Origin: Terribacillus saccharophilus
GTDB taxonomy: Bacteria; Bacillota; Bacilli; Bacillales; Amphibacillaceae
DNA: 64,000 bases
Direction of reading: 5' to 3'
Assembly: GCF_002272075.1 (NCBI RefSeq)
Contig: NZ_NPBJ01000004.1
Span: 235,419-299,418, forward strand
Below the pieces are notes generated by a model. The model ran no database searches and was not told where the DNA came from. It was given only the letters and a program-made list of their open reading frames with translations. Below, piece by piece: positions 45,761 to 54,831 of this stretch. A program made the translations under genes and the position numbers. Each line of letters starts with the position of its first letter. Position 1 is the stretch's first letter.

Positions 45761-46861
45761 CTATTTCCGTTTATAGAATGGTGTTGCGACAATCTTGGCC
45801 TGCAACTGTTTCTTTCGGATCTGCACGTCCACAATATTGCCTTCTTCGGCAGCATTCGCATGTACGAGCGCAAGACCAATATAGCTATCCAGCGTCGGTG
45901 ACTTCGTTCCTGTCGTTACCTCACCAATTTGTTCGCCGCCGCTGAAGATCGGATATCCATGGCGCGGTATACCTTTTTCCAGCATTTCAATGCCGACGAG
46001 CTTCCGCTTCGTTCCGTTCTCTTTTTGCTTCTTTAAGGTTTCTTTACCGATGAAGTCGGCAGATTTGTTCGTCTTCACTGCAAATCCAATACCAGCCTCG
46101 ATCGGAGTAATATCCTTCGACAATTCATTTCCATACAGCGGGAGATTCGCCTCAAAGCGTAATGTGTCTCTTGCACCCAACCCAACAGGCTGAAGATTGA
46201 ATTGCTTGCCTTTTTCGAGCAACAGCTCCCATACAGCTTGCCCGCTTGCGGCCGGTCCATAGATTTCAAAGCCATCTTCACCTGTGTAGCCTGTGCGTGA
46301 GATAAGAAAATCTCCTTCCACATCTTCCAGCTTCACTGGATAAGCGAATCGGAAAAATGAAATTTCCGACAATTTTTCATCTGTCAGCTGCTGCAGAATT
46401 TGCTCCGCATGAGGTCCTTGCAAGGCAACCTGCATGTACGATGCAGATTTATTCTCGATGTTGACATCTTCTCTTTTATGAGAAAGCAGCCATTCGAAAT
46501 CCTTATCTGTATTGCTGGCATTCACCACCAATAAATAACGGTTCTCTTCCAGCATATAAACGATTAAATCGTCTACTGTTCCGCCATCTTCATAACACAT
46601 CACACTGTACTGCGCTTTGTTCGGAACGAGCAAGTCAATGTCATTCGTCAGGACAAATTGCAGGAAGTCTTTGCTCGCTGGTCCTTCAACTAAAATCTCA
46701 CCCATATGGGAAACATCGAACAAGCCAGCTGCTTGCCGCACTGCATGATGCTCTTCCTGGATGCTGCTGAAATGGACTGGCAGTTCCCATCCGCCGAAAT
46801 CGATCGTCTTGCTGTTAGCCTGATAAGCAGGATAAAGCGGGGTTCTTCTCAACTCACTCAT
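45761..46861 (-). CDS. gcvT: Glycine cleavage system T protein (aminomethyltransferase)
   Basis: About 366 residues, folate-dependent. It has [34 protein letters not shown], and [16 protein letters not shown], which form the folate and aminomethyl-lipoyl sites. Two adjacent ATGs follow AGGAG; the second has better spacing. First gene of the operon, controlled by a glycine riboswitch. Confidence 0.98.
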   Translation of the reverse strand: MSELRRTPLYPAYQANSKTIDFGGWELPVHFSSIQEEHHAVRQAAGLFDVSHMGEILVEGPASKDFLQFVLTNDIDLLVPNKAQYSVMCYEDGGTVDDLIVYMLEENRYLLVVNASNTDKDFEWLLSHKREDVNIENKSASYMQVALQGPHAEQILQQLTDEKLSEISFFRFAYPVKLEDVEGDFLISRTGYTGEDGFEIYGPAASGQAVWELLLEKGKQFNLQPVGLGARDTLRFEANLPLYGNELSKDITPIEAGIGFAVKTNKSADFIGKETLKKQKENGTKRKLVGIEMLEKGIPRHGYPIFSGGEQIGEVTTGTKSPTLDSYIGLALVHANAAEEGNIVDVQIRKKQLQAKIVATPFYKRK

Positions 46862-46892
46862 CATCTTGCTCCTCTCTTATGTACCTCGCAAC

Positions 46893-46932
46893 AAAAAACA
46901 GAGCCACCTCGAAAAAGCTTTGAGGGGCTCTG
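46893..46932 (-). terminator. Riboswitch-controlled terminator before gcvT
   Basis: CAGAGCCCCTC pairs with GAGGTGGCTCTG (one mismatch), followed by six Ts. The 5' arm overlaps the closing stem of the second aptamer (GGACAGAG), so glycine binding can prevent its formation and switch the operon on. Confidence 0.85.
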
Positions 46933-47101
46933 TCCATTTACCAGAAAGTTTCTTATCGTCCTTTGGACCATAGTTGCTTCTTGGGTGGCTTCTACTAAGG
47001 AAGCACTCTCCAGAGTTGCGTCCTGTTGGAGTTCTTTTGCCTGAGAGATTCACTCAATATTTGCTCCTTCGGCGCCGCATATAGCGGTCTCTCCTCCAAC
47101 A
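46927..47101 (-). ncRNA. Tandem glycine riboswitch
   Basis: Two aptamers on the minus strand. The first (about 47,025-47,101) has GGAGAGACCGC, GCGCCGAAGGAGCAA and AATCTCTCAGGCAAAAGAAC, the classical glycine-I core. The second (about 46,927-47,013) has CTCTGGAGAGTGC, CACCCAAGAAGCAA and TTTCTGGTAAATGGACAGAG. The two are joined by a short linker. It controls gcvT-gcvPA-gcvPB through the terminator that follows. A TATAAT box lies upstream at 47,219-47,224 (minus strand). Confidence 0.95.
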
Positions 47102-47301
47102 TTCACTCGCGGTTTATGAAATTGGAAAACGCGGGCATACTAACAGACAATCAACCTATAAAAAAGCAAAATCCAAACATTCTAATAAAAAATATTAATA
47201 ATGTCTGGTTTCAGCCTCATTATAACATAACATTTTTAGGATGTGTCTATCTTTTTCGGCTTTTTAAATGAAACTCCGAAGAATAAGGAGATGAAATCAC
47301 T

Positions 47302-48957
47302 ATGCAGGTGCATATAAAAGATGATAAACCTTTCATCGACATGATGGATGATGTTTTGCAGCAAGAAGGAGAAACAGCCTCATGGGAGCATTTCCAAATG
47401 GCATATACAGCTGCAAAAGAAACGAATATTGATACGTTTACCGGGTTGGTTGCACCCGGGTATTTGCCACATATGACCTTCCATCCTCATCAGCTGGAAG
47501 CAAGTCGACGAGTTGTGGAAGAAATGAACGGACGCGCCATCTTGGCAGATGAAGTTGGTCTTGGGAAGACTATCGAAGCAGGTCTCGTATTGAAAGAATT
47601 GATGATTCGCGGCTTGGTGAAAAAGGTATTGCTGCTTGTGCCGGCGTCTCTTGTCAACCAATGGGTAAACGAATTGAACTCTAAATTCCATATACCTGCT
47701 GCCTCCCAGCGAAAACAATATGTATGGGAGCATTATGATGTAATTGTCTCCTCTATTGACTTGGCAAAACGCTCCCCTCACAGGGAAATCATCCTAGAGC
47801 AGGACTATGATTTCGTGCTAATTGATGAGGCTCATAAACTGAAAAACAGCCAGACAAAAAATTATGCTTTTATCCAATCACTTAAGAAGAAATATTGTCT
47901 GCTGCTGACTGCAACCCCTGTCCAAAACAAACTGAGTGATATTTATAATCTCGTATCCTTGCTTAAGCCTGGCTACCTTGGCAGCTATAAGCAATTCAAA
48001 GATACATATGGAGATGACCGAAGAGATGCAGAAGAGCATCATTACTTAAAGGAACTTATCCGGAAAGTGATGGTACGTAACCGGCGGGGAGAAACAGGAC
48101 TGCAATGGACAAAGCGAAAAGTGGAAACTATTTGGATTGATTTTACCGAACAAGAGCGGCTAGTGTATGAGAATATGCAAGATTCCACCAGCGCCGCTGC
48201 GACTTTCGCAAAAATAACCCTACTCCGCGAACTCTGCAGCTCCAGGGAAGCAGCATACTTGTCTATGAAAAAAATGGTGGAGGAAAATCCGGAAACAGGT
48301 AATGCTTATTTGCCTGTGATGAAAGAAATCGAAAAGCTGCCACAGCATAGCAAGGCACTGAAAGTGGTAGAGCTGATCAAAGCTGCCCCGCCTGGAGAAA
48401 AGTTCATTATTTTCACAGAATATCGAGCAACGCAATTTTACTTGCAATGGACACTGAAGCAGCATGATATATCCTCCGTTCCTTTCCGAGGCGGCTTTAA
48501 GGCTGGTAAAAAGGATTGGATGCGCGAGCTGTTTGAAAAACATGCACAAGTTCTGATTGCGACCGAAGCCGGCGGTGAGGGTATCAACCTCCAATTTTGC
48601 AGCAATATGATCAATTATGATTTGCCGTGGAATCCCATGCGGCTGGAGCAGCGCATTGGCCGGATTCATCGTTTTGGTCAGAAAAAGGATGTACAAATCT
48701 ATAACTTTGCCGTACGCAACACACTTGAAGCGCACATATTGGAATTGCTTTATAAGAAAATTAACCTATTCGAGCGGGTAATCGGTAACCTTGATCATAT
48801 CCTTGCCGAACTGCAAGTTTCTGATGTAGAAAAAGAGATCAAGCGAATTTTTGCCGACTCTCGTTCCGAAGGAGAAATAAAAGTGAAGCTGGATAATTTG
48901 ACTGCGGTTATTACCGAGACAGGCGAACAGCTGGAAAGGGATAAATTACATGGATAG
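47302..48957 (+). CDS. yqhH: SNF2-family DNA/RNA helicase-like ATPase YqhH
   Basis: Product of 551 residues. The helicase motifs are in order: motif I LADEVGLGKTIEAG (about 90), motif II LIDEAHKLKN, motif III LLTATPVQNKL, motif V VLIATEAGGEGINLQFC and motif VI QRIGRIHRFGQ. No extra domains are seen. RapA/SNF2 relatives remodel protein-DNA or protein-RNA contacts; the role here is unknown. It is divergent from gcvT. Confidence 0.93.
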   Translation: MQVHIKDDKPFIDMMDDVLQQEGETASWEHFQMAYTAAKETNIDTFTGLVAPGYLPHMTFHPHQLEASRRVVEEMNGRAILADEVGLGKTIEAGLVLKELMIRGLVKKVLLLVPASLVNQWVNELNSKFHIPAASQRKQYVWEHYDVIVSSIDLAKRSPHREIILEQDYDFVLIDEAHKLKNSQTKNYAFIQSLKKKYCLLLTATPVQNKLSDIYNLVSLLKPGYLGSYKQFKDTYGDDRRDAEEHHYLKELIRKVMVRNRRGETGLQWTKRKVETIWIDFTEQERLVYENMQDSTSAAATFAKITLLRELCSSREAAYLSMKKMVEENPETGNAYLPVMKEIEKLPQHSKALKVVELIKAAPPGEKFIIFTEYRATQFYLQWTLKQHDISSVPFRGGFKAGKKDWMRELFEKHAQVLIATEAGGEGINLQFCSNMINYDLPWNPMRLEQRIGRIHRFGQKKDVQIYNFAVRNTLEAHILELLYKKINLFERVIGNLDHILAELQVSDVEKEIKRIFADSRSEGEIKVKLDNLTAVITETGEQLERDKLHG

Positions 48958-49789
48958 ACACACACTCCATCAGTTTCTGAAGAAATTTTTCCTAACAAAT
49001 GGCTGTCAGCTGATAGAGGAAAAAGAAGGGCTGCTCCATTTCCTGCTGACTCCAGAACTGGATGAAGAATTGATGAATCGCCCGTTTTATTGGCGATATA
49101 AGAAAAGACTTGGTCAAGAAGGCGATCCTATGGAACTAACCCTCCTAACTGATCCAAACGAGACAGCCGAAAAAGCAGAACATATTCATTTCGGCAGCCC
49201 TCGTCTGCATAAGATTTTCCGTCTCATTCGTGACTCCGCTCAAGTTGCTCGTCTTTATGAAAAGGTGGATACAGCTTCCAGGACGCCGTTGTATCCGTGG
49301 CTCATCCGCAATATGAGTGTACATTTTTCCGGAAAACGCAAGCGTACGGAAACACATTCTGTCGGATTACAGTTATTAAATGGGCAGCTGGAAACCGATT
49401 GGATGGAGAACTTCTCTCAGGTCGAATTCAAACAGCAAATCAGTGATCAATGCTATTGCCTCTCCCCTATCATCCGATATCAGAGCGGCTACCAGCGAAT
49501 AAGCAGTTATATGCATACCTATCTGGATACTATCGATGACAGCTGGGTGAAGGAGACAAAAGATACACTCAAACAAGAAGAAGATTTACTGGCGCATTTT
49601 TTCGATCAAAGTGCTCAGGAAGAGCTAGAAGAAGAAATCCGTGAAGAAAGAGCTGCGTTATACAAGAACGAGCTGGATGCAGTGCATAAAAGACTAGTCC
49701 CATCCATTCAAATGGAGACAATCAATGCCGGCATATTCTATCTCTCTGAAGAGACTGCACGGAAACTTTTCCATAAAAAAGAGGCCTGA
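48950..49789 (+). CDS. yqhG: YqhG family protein
   Basis: Product of 279 residues, soluble, with no known catalytic motif. It carries the family wording DELMNRPFYWRYKKRLGQEGDP near residues 43-65 and LHKIFRLIRDSAQVARLYE. The C-terminal part is a coiled coil rich in Glu, Lys and Arg (about 205-260). It overlaps yqhH by 8 bases and always follows it, suggesting a joint function. Confidence 0.9.
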   Translation: MDRHTLHQFLKKFFLTNGCQLIEEKEGLLHFLLTPELDEELMNRPFYWRYKKRLGQEGDPMELTLLTDPNETAEKAEHIHFGSPRLHKIFRLIRDSAQVARLYEKVDTASRTPLYPWLIRNMSVHFSGKRKRTETHSVGLQLLNGQLETDWMENFSQVEFKQQISDQCYCLSPIIRYQSGYQRISSYMHTYLDTIDDSWVKETKDTLKQEEDLLAHFFDQSAQEELEEEIREERAALYKNELDAVHKRLVPSIQMETINAGIFYLSEETARKLFHKKEA

Positions 49790-49815
49790 ATTATGTTCAG
49801 GCCTCTTACTTTTTA
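49779..49815. terminator. Bidirectional terminator between yqhG and yqzE
   Basis: AAGAGGCCTGAA pairs with TTCAGGCCTCTT around a 5-base loop, with T-rich runs on both sides. It overlaps the stops of the two convergent genes. Confidence 0.85.
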
Positions 49816-49976
49816 CGACTACGGAAGAACAGCTTGAAAGCAAATGGCAGAACACCAAACCACTTTCCGTGCAGCTGGTGTTTTTCTTTTTCCTTCTGTT
49901 TCTTTTCCTGCTTCGGCGCATCCATCTTTTTCACCAGCTCCTGGGTTACGAATCGGAAATAATCATTCGAAGACAT
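49806..49976 (-). CDS. yqzE: YqzE family small protein
   Basis: Codes for 56 residues: SNDYFRFVTQELVKKMDAP, then a Lys/Glu/Gln-rich basic stretch (about 22-37), then a hydrophobic WFGVLPFAFKLFF end. This is the YqzE pattern (N-terminal helix, charged middle, C-terminal membrane helix), and B. subtilis yqzE also lies beside comG. A purine-rich AGAGGGGG precedes the ATG by 10 bases. Function unknown. Confidence 0.85.
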   Translation of the reverse strand: MSSNDYFRFVTQELVKKMDAPKQEKKQKEKEKHQLHGKWFGVLPFAFKLFFRSRKK

Positions 49977-50065
49977 GTGCTATTGCCCCCTCTTACTTTT
50001 ACTTGTAGCGTAGCCAATTTCATTTCTTTCCATACAACCTGTGTTAAGAAAGCTACTTTATTGGG

Positions 50066-50079
50066 AAAAAATCATTTTT
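50066..50079 (+). promoter_or_regulatory. Candidate ComK AT-box upstream of comGA
   Basis: AAAA-N5-TTTT is satisfied within AAAAAATCATTTTT. A weaker partner (GAAA-GCTAC-TTTA) begins 18 bases earlier at 50,048. ComK binds pairs of such boxes with set spacings; the spacer here (5-6) is not one of the standard ones, so this is tentative. Confidence 0.45.
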
Positions 50080-50169
50080 GCACGCTCATTCACTGCTGAT
50101 TCCTCTATTTTCGCAGTATGACTGCTGTCAGGAACTTATAGTATTGTAACTGCAAAGGAGGTGATGTAA

Positions 50170-51246
50170 ATGCTGGATAGCCCTTCCGTTTTTGCTGCAA
50201 GTTTGATGGAAGAAGCGATACAACAGCAGGCTTCTGACATTCATTTTACGCCGGAAGAAGACGAGACTAGCGTATTTATACGGATACATGGAAAACGTAT
50301 CCTCCATAGCCGCTTATCGACTCCGAGCTTTCGCAAGCTGATAGCATACTATAAATTCGTCAGTGGCATGGATATCGGAGAAATGCAAAAACCTCAGGAT
50401 GGGGCTATGCCGTTTTCGTACCAAGGACAAAAGCAATACTCTCTTCGTCTCTCAACTTTGCCGCTCAAGCAAACAGAAAGTTTGGCAATCCGTATACTTC
50501 CCCAAAGTGAAGCCCCCTTGCTCGACCAGCTGTTTTTGTTTCCATTCCAAATAACTTTACTACGTCAGCTTTTGATGGAAAGTACAGGAATTCTTTTGTT
50601 TACAGGTCCGACAGGCAGCGGGAAAACCACTACTATGTATAGCATCCTGCAGGATTTATTGCGTATAAAAGCTTGCCAGGCTATCACATTAGAGGATCCG
50701 ATTGAAAAAAGAATGGAGAACATGCTGCAGGTGCAAGTGAATGAGAAGGCCGGTCTAACATATCAAGCAGGTTTGAAAGCAGCACTGCGACATGACCCAG
50801 ATGTGCTGATGATTGGAGAAATCCGCGATGAATCCACAGCCAGCTTTGCCTTTGAAACAGCAAGGACTGGACATCTTGTCATCAGTACTTTGCACGCTAA
50901 AAATGCAGCAGGTGCCATTCACCGCTTAAAGGAAATGGGAATTCCTATAGCTGACTTGCAGCATACGTTAATTGGTGTCGCTTCGCTGGAACTTCTTCCT
51001 ATTACAAAGCCCCACCCAACACGAGCCGCCATTATGGAGCTGGTCGACTCTGCGCAAATCAGCCGCCTGCTGAAAGCTAACAAAACGTCTTTCCTGACAT
51101 TCGCGAAACTTAGGAGGAAAGCTTATGCATATGGCTTTATCACGAAAGAAAATTATCAGGTTCAAAAAGGAAGACAAACTGCTGTCTATGGAACAGCAGA
51201 TGCTTTTCCTCCAGCAGCTTCATCGACTCAGAACACAAGGATATGA
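50170..51246 (+). CDS. comGA: Competence pseudopilus assembly ATPase ComGA
   Basis: Product of 358 residues of the GspE/PilB family. An N-terminal part (DIHFTPEEDETSVFIRIHGK) leads to Walker A FTGPTGSGKTTTMYS (about 146), the Asp box AITLEDPIEK, Walker B DVLMIGEIRDE and the His box LVISTLHAKNA. It powers assembly of the transformation pseudopilus at the membrane. AAAGGAGG precedes the ATG. Its 3' end overlaps comGB by 122 bases. Confidence 0.97.
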   Translation: MLDSPSVFAASLMEEAIQQQASDIHFTPEEDETSVFIRIHGKRILHSRLSTPSFRKLIAYYKFVSGMDIGEMQKPQDGAMPFSYQGQKQYSLRLSTLPLKQTESLAIRILPQSEAPLLDQLFLFPFQITLLRQLLMESTGILLFTGPTGSGKTTTMYSILQDLLRIKACQAITLEDPIEKRMENMLQVQVNEKAGLTYQAGLKAALRHDPDVLMIGEIRDESTASFAFETARTGHLVISTLHAKNAAGAIHRLKEMGIPIADLQHTLIGVASLELLPITKPHPTRAAIMELVDSAQISRLLKANKTSFLTFAKLRRKAYAYGFITKENYQVQKGRQTAVYGTADAFPPAASSTQNTRI

Positions 51247-52189
51247 TATGGCTCGATCGCTGGACTTCCTTCACTGGCAACCGCAATGGCAAGGGGCAAC
51301 CCAAAAATTACAGGAAGGTCTGCGGCAAGGTTTAAGGCTGGACGAGGCCTTTTCACACGCTCATTTTTCACCAATAATCGTCATCCATTTTTATGTGGCA
51401 CATCATGACGGAAACTTGGAAGATGCATTAGCAAGAAGCTACACAACTATGCAGAAACAAATGCAGCAGCTTGCCAAGTTCAAAAAAGTCACCCGTTACC
51501 CCATCTTTCTTCTATTCAGTATTCTGCTACTGCTACTGTTTGTGAAGCTGTACGTCTATCCTTCATTTCTATCTCTATTTGCATATTCTGCAGACTCTGC
51601 AAACCTTCTCCACTTTTTCTCCAATCTGGTGAACTTTCTTTTGTATGCCAGTTTACTTCTTGGTGTTATTGGTATCAGTCTATATTTTCTCCAGGGATAT
51701 TTCAAAAAACGCTGGCCCTCAACAAAGAAACGCTATTACTTGGAGCGCATACCTGTTATTCGTACTGTAGCCCGTACAAGGACAAGTTTTCAGTTTGCCA
51801 TTCAGCTTGGTAATCTTCTTTCGGCTGGGCTTTCACTGTATGAAAGTCTCCAGCTCTTGTCCAAACAGAAATATCACGACATGCTTCAGTTATACAGCAG
51901 TATCTTACTATCTCAGCTATCCTCAGGCTATTCATTGGATGAATGTCTGCCTAGTTTCCCACTGCTTGATGCCCAGCTTCAAAGTATTTTGATGAAAGAA
52001 AATGATGTGTCATCACAATCGGAGGATTTGCTGATGTATGCGGAGATCATGACGACTAAAATGGAAGACCGGACAAAATCTTTTCTTTATCTGCTTCAGC
52101 CTATTTTGCTCTGTATCATGGCCTTGTGCATCATCATTGTCTATCTATCTTTGCTTCTTCCAATGTTCCAAATGGTCCATACATTATAG
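51125..52189 (+). CDS. comGB: Competence pseudopilus membrane protein ComGB
   Basis: Product of 354 residues of the GspF/PilC family, with two GspF repeats and three membrane helices (about 125-145, 175-195 and 330-350). AHHDGNLEDALARSYTTM is the first conserved repeat, and QSEDLLMYAEIMTTKMEDRT is the second. The ATG at 51,125 is chosen because a very good ribosome site AGGAGGAAAG lies 5 bases before it, even though that puts 122 bases inside comGA; a later ATG at 51,188 is the alternative. Confidence 0.93.
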   Translation: MHMALSRKKIIRFKKEDKLLSMEQQMLFLQQLHRLRTQGYDMARSLDFLHWQPQWQGATQKLQEGLRQGLRLDEAFSHAHFSPIIVIHFYVAHHDGNLEDALARSYTTMQKQMQQLAKFKKVTRYPIFLLFSILLLLLFVKLYVYPSFLSLFAYSADSANLLHFFSNLVNFLLYASLLLGVIGISLYFLQGYFKKRWPSTKKRYYLERIPVIRTVARTRTSFQFAIQLGNLLSAGLSLYESLQLLSKQKYHDMLQLYSSILLSQLSSGYSLDECLPSFPLLDAQLQSILMKENDVSSQSEDLLMYAEIMTTKMEDRTKSFLYLLQPILLCIMALCIIIVYLSLLLPMFQMVHTL

Positions 52190-52203
52190 AAAGAGGTAAT
52201 CAG

Positions 52204-52515
52204 ATGCGAAATGAAAAAGGATTCACTTTAATTGAAATGCTTATCGTCTTGCTTGTTATATCGGTGCTGATGATTCTTGTTGTACCTAATCTAGCTGATA
52301 AGAATGACCGGGTCCAAACACAGGGCTGTGACGCACTATTAAAATTAGCTGAAAGCCAAGTACAAACATATAAGATAGACAACGGCACAGCTCCAACCTC
52401 TATTGCGCAGCTCCAAGACGGCTATTTAACAGAAACAACATGTCAGGGTGGTAAGCGTTCCTTGGTACTTAGTCCTGGAGGCGAGGTTTCTTTGACAAAT
52501 GCATCAGGGTCATAA
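52204..52515 (+). CDS. comGC: Major competence pseudopilin ComGC
   Basis: About 103 residues. Prepilin signature NEKG^FTLIEMLIVLLVISVL (cleavage after Gly6), then a pilin body with two cysteines (GCDALL and TTCQGG) that can form the disulfide known in ComGC. The start at 52,204 follows AAAGAGG. It overlaps comGD by 17 bases. Confidence 0.96.
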   Translation: MRNEKGFTLIEMLIVLLVISVLMILVVPNLADKNDRVQTQGCDALLKLAESQVQTYKIDNGTAPTSIAQLQDGYLTETTCQGGKRSLVLSPGGEVSLTNASGS

Positions 52516-52939
52516 AGAAAAAGGCTTTAGTTTGCTTGAATTGATACTTGTACTAGGTATTGCTTCTTTACTGATTAGCATCGGTACAGGTGTATATTCT
52601 CACTTACTAGTGGAAGCAGAAGCAAAACAATTCAAAAAGCAGCTGGAACAAGACCTGCTCTATTTGCAGCAATATACGCAATTTGACAGGTCAGCTAAGC
52701 TCTATCTAGAGAATGATAAATATCAGATCTCTTCAAGCAGACTGAAGAAGGTTCTTTTAGTCCAGGAGATTCCAGAAGGATATACGATCAAGATTTATCC
52801 AAACGCAATGTCCTTCGGTTTCAATCAAACAGGTACAGCACTAGCACCGGGTAATTTCACTATCCGCACACCCGCTGGAACAGATAGGCTAGTATTTCCA
52901 CTTGGCAAAGGAAGAGGCCGCTATGAAGACAGCAGATAA
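52499..52939 (+). CDS. comGD: Minor competence pseudopilin ComGD
   Basis: Product of 146 residues. The N-terminus has the prepilin pattern EKG^FSLLELILVLGIASLLIS, followed by a coil and beta-rich body. It is a minor pseudopilin that primes assembly. Overlaps both comGC and comGE. Confidence 0.93.
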   Translation: MHQGHKEKGFSLLELILVLGIASLLISIGTGVYSHLLVEAEAKQFKKQLEQDLLYLQQYTQFDRSAKLYLENDKYQISSSRLKKVLLVQEIPEGYTIKIYPNAMSFGFNQTGTALAPGNFTIRTPAGTDRLVFPLGKGRGRYEDSR

Positions 52940-53246
52940 TCAGGATGGTTTTCTCCTGCTCGAGGCTTTGTTCAGTTTCGCTATGTTCCTGCTTCTATGT
53001 ACGCTGCTGCTGCCGTTATGGATTGATGTGAAAAAGGAACATTATATCCAGGAAAAACGGACAGTTTATTACAGTCTGCTGCAAAATGAACTGGCAAAAT
53101 CCACACCAAAGAATCAAGAATTTAAAGATGATAAGCTGTCTATTGCAATAAGATTCGGTATCGAGGATGGTCTTAAAAAAGGCTGCATCGAAATAAGAGG
53201 AGAAGGGCGAGAGGAGAGACGCTGCTTATATGGGTATCTCGAATAA
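52923..53246 (+). CDS. comGE: Minor competence pseudopilin ComGE
   Basis: About 107 residues, starting at 52,923 (AAAGGAAGAGG in front). The N-terminus reads DNQDG^FLLLEALFSFAMFLL, a type IV prepilin signal with Glu at position +5. It sits between comGD and comGF, in the ComGE position. Confidence 0.88.
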   Translation: MKTADNQDGFLLLEALFSFAMFLLLCTLLLPLWIDVKKEHYIQEKRTVYYSLLQNELAKSTPKNQEFKDDKLSIAIRFGIEDGLKKGCIEIRGEGREERRCLYGYLE

Positions 53247-53640
53247 TAAAGGCTTCACGCTTCTTGAAGCAGTACTTGCATTAGGCGTATTGATGCTGAT
53301 CCTCGCTTCAGTTCCTCCCCTATTGGATCCTTTGACTCAAGACACAAAATCAGAAGCAGTGTCTGTTAGGCAAGCATTGCATTTCATTTCTATGGAAGTG
53401 CACAAAGGCGGTTCTGTATATACTGTGAAAGATAAGCTTTACATCCAGGATCAGCAAGGTCGAACAGCTGTTTTTGAGCAATACAAAGATATGATTCGAC
53501 GACAAGTTGATGCGAAAGGACATGAAATCTACCTGCACCATATCGAAGATTTAAAAATTATTCAGGATGGCAGCTCGATAGTTATAACTATCAAAGGAAA
53601 AGAGGGATCGTCATATGAAAAACGGATTGATATGGAATGA
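53230..53640 (+). CDS. comGF: Minor competence pseudopilin ComGF
   Basis: Product of 136 residues. Prepilin pattern NNKG^FTLLEAVLALGVLMLIL, with a beta-rich body (GGSVYTVKDKLYIQDQQGRTAVFEQYKDMIRRQ) typical of ComGF. It overlaps comGE by 17 bases. Confidence 0.93.
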   Translation: MGISNNKGFTLLEAVLALGVLMLILASVPPLLDPLTQDTKSEAVSVRQALHFISMEVHKGGSVYTVKDKLYIQDQQGRTAVFEQYKDMIRRQVDAKGHEIYLHHIEDLKIIQDGSSIVITIKGKEGSSYEKRIDME

Positions 53641-53980
53641 ACAAGGATTCCTTCATCCATTCCTCTTGTTCCTGACAGCTTTCTTTCTCCTCTTACTCAC
53701 TTCTGGCAGCTTGCTTCTTCAAACAAAAGTACAATCAACTAACCTGCTGTTCGAACAGTACAAATTAGAGCAAGCTGCATCAATCGCATTCAAGACAGTA
53801 GAAAAACACTATCTTCCGAATCTAAATTCAGTTGATGATAAAACCTTTACAATCCATAACAAAGCTATGAAGGCAGATATAACGATCACTAAAGAAGAGC
53901 AACATATACTTGTACGATACGAAATACAAGCAGATGAAAGTCTGGAACCGATTATTTATTATAAGAAATATCCTTCTTGA
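53615..53980 (+). CDS. comGG: Minor competence pseudopilin ComGG
   Basis: Product of 121 residues. The N-terminus is NEQG^FLHPFLLFLTAFFLLL; as in other ComGG proteins the +5 glutamate is missing. The hydrophobic helix is followed by a short globular part. It is the last gene of the operon. Confidence 0.88.
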   Translation: MKNGLIWNEQGFLHPFLLFLTAFFLLLLTSGSLLLQTKVQSTNLLFEQYKLEQAASIAFKTVEKHYLPNLNSVDDKTFTIHNKAMKADITITKEEQHILVRYEIQADESLEPIIYYKKYPS

Positions 53981-54022
53981 TGTATAAGATGAACAATCTC
54001 GTGCAAAATAGTCTATGTACGA

Positions 54023-54093
54023 TGGGCTATAGCCAAGCGGTAAGGCAGCGGGTTTTGGTCCCGTTATCGTTGGTTCGAATCCAGCTAGCCCAG
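54023..54093 (+). tRNA. trnQ: tRNA-Gln (anticodon TTG)
   Basis: A cloverleaf of about 71 bases: acceptor TGGGCTA pairs with TAGCCCA, the anticodon loop is TTTTGGT (anticodon TTG, reading CAA/CAG), and the T arm contains GGTTCGAATCC. The 3' CCA is not encoded. It is followed at once by a terminator. Confidence 0.95.
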
Positions 54094-54094
54094 T

Positions 54095-54130
54095 AAAAAG
54101 ATCCCGCCATGCAGGCGGGATCTTCTTTTA
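54095..54130. terminator. Terminator of tRNA-Gln and yqgX
   Basis: AAGATCCCGCC pairs with GGCGGGATCTT around a 5-base loop, with T-rich runs after it on both strands (TCTTTTATAT and TTTTACTGG). Confidence 0.85.
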
Positions 54131-54748
54131 TATTAGGAAAGGATTCTTCGCTTGCTCTTCCCCTATCGTTGTTTCTGGACCATGACCTGGATATACTTCA
54201 TAGAAGTCAGGCAGCGTCAATAATTGATCTGTGATACTTTGCATCAACGTCGGTAAATCTCCGCGATACAAATCCGTTCTCCCGATGCCTCGCTGGAACA
54301 ACGCATCTCCAACGATGACATACTTTTCTTTGTGGAAGATGAGAGACACACTTCCTGGAGAATGTCCTGGTGTATGACGTACTTCAAATTCAAAATGACC
54401 TAGCTTCATATTACCTGGCTTTAGATTCTCGTCTGCATCCCTTGCTGTTATCTGTTTGACTGGAAACATCTTTGAACCATTCTTTCCCGGGTCGCCCAGC
54501 CAATCGGCTTCTTCTTCATGCAAATAAACAGGAATATGATAAATATCTCGCGCATCATCCACAGCACCGATATGATCGAAATGCGCATGAGTCAGCAGGA
54601 TTGCCTGCGGTCGAAGCTCTTTTTGCTTGATCCATTCGATTAATTTGACACTATCACCGCCAGGGTCGACAATCAGACAGTCATTCTTTGATTCCAGTAT
54701 GTAACAATTTGTTCCCATTGGTCCAAGACCTAATGTATGTATTTTCAC
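54128..54748 (-). CDS. yqgX: Metallo-beta-lactamase-fold hydrolase YqgX (glyoxalase II-like)
   Basis: Product of 206 residues. Metal ligands lie in the classical motif LLTHAHFDHIGAV, HTPGHSPGSVSL, VGDALFQRGIGRTDL and VYPGHGPETTIG. The length matches YqgX/YcbL-type hydrolases, relatives of hydroxyacylglutathione hydrolase. The exact substrate (for instance a thioester) is not known. Confidence 0.93.
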   Translation of the reverse strand: MKIHTLGLGPMGTNCYILESKNDCLIVDPGGDSVKLIEWIKQKELRPQAILLTHAHFDHIGAVDDARDIYHIPVYLHEEEADWLGDPGKNGSKMFPVKQITARDADENLKPGNMKLGHFEFEVRHTPGHSPGSVSLIFHKEKYVIVGDALFQRGIGRTDLYRGDLPTLMQSITDQLLTLPDFYEVYPGHGPETTIGEEQAKNPFLI

Positions 54749-54831
54749 TTTTACTCATCTGCTCCTTCCTGATGAATGCTTTAAAAATAGGCTCGACAAG
54801 CGTATATGTGTGTACTACTATATAGAAGGTA

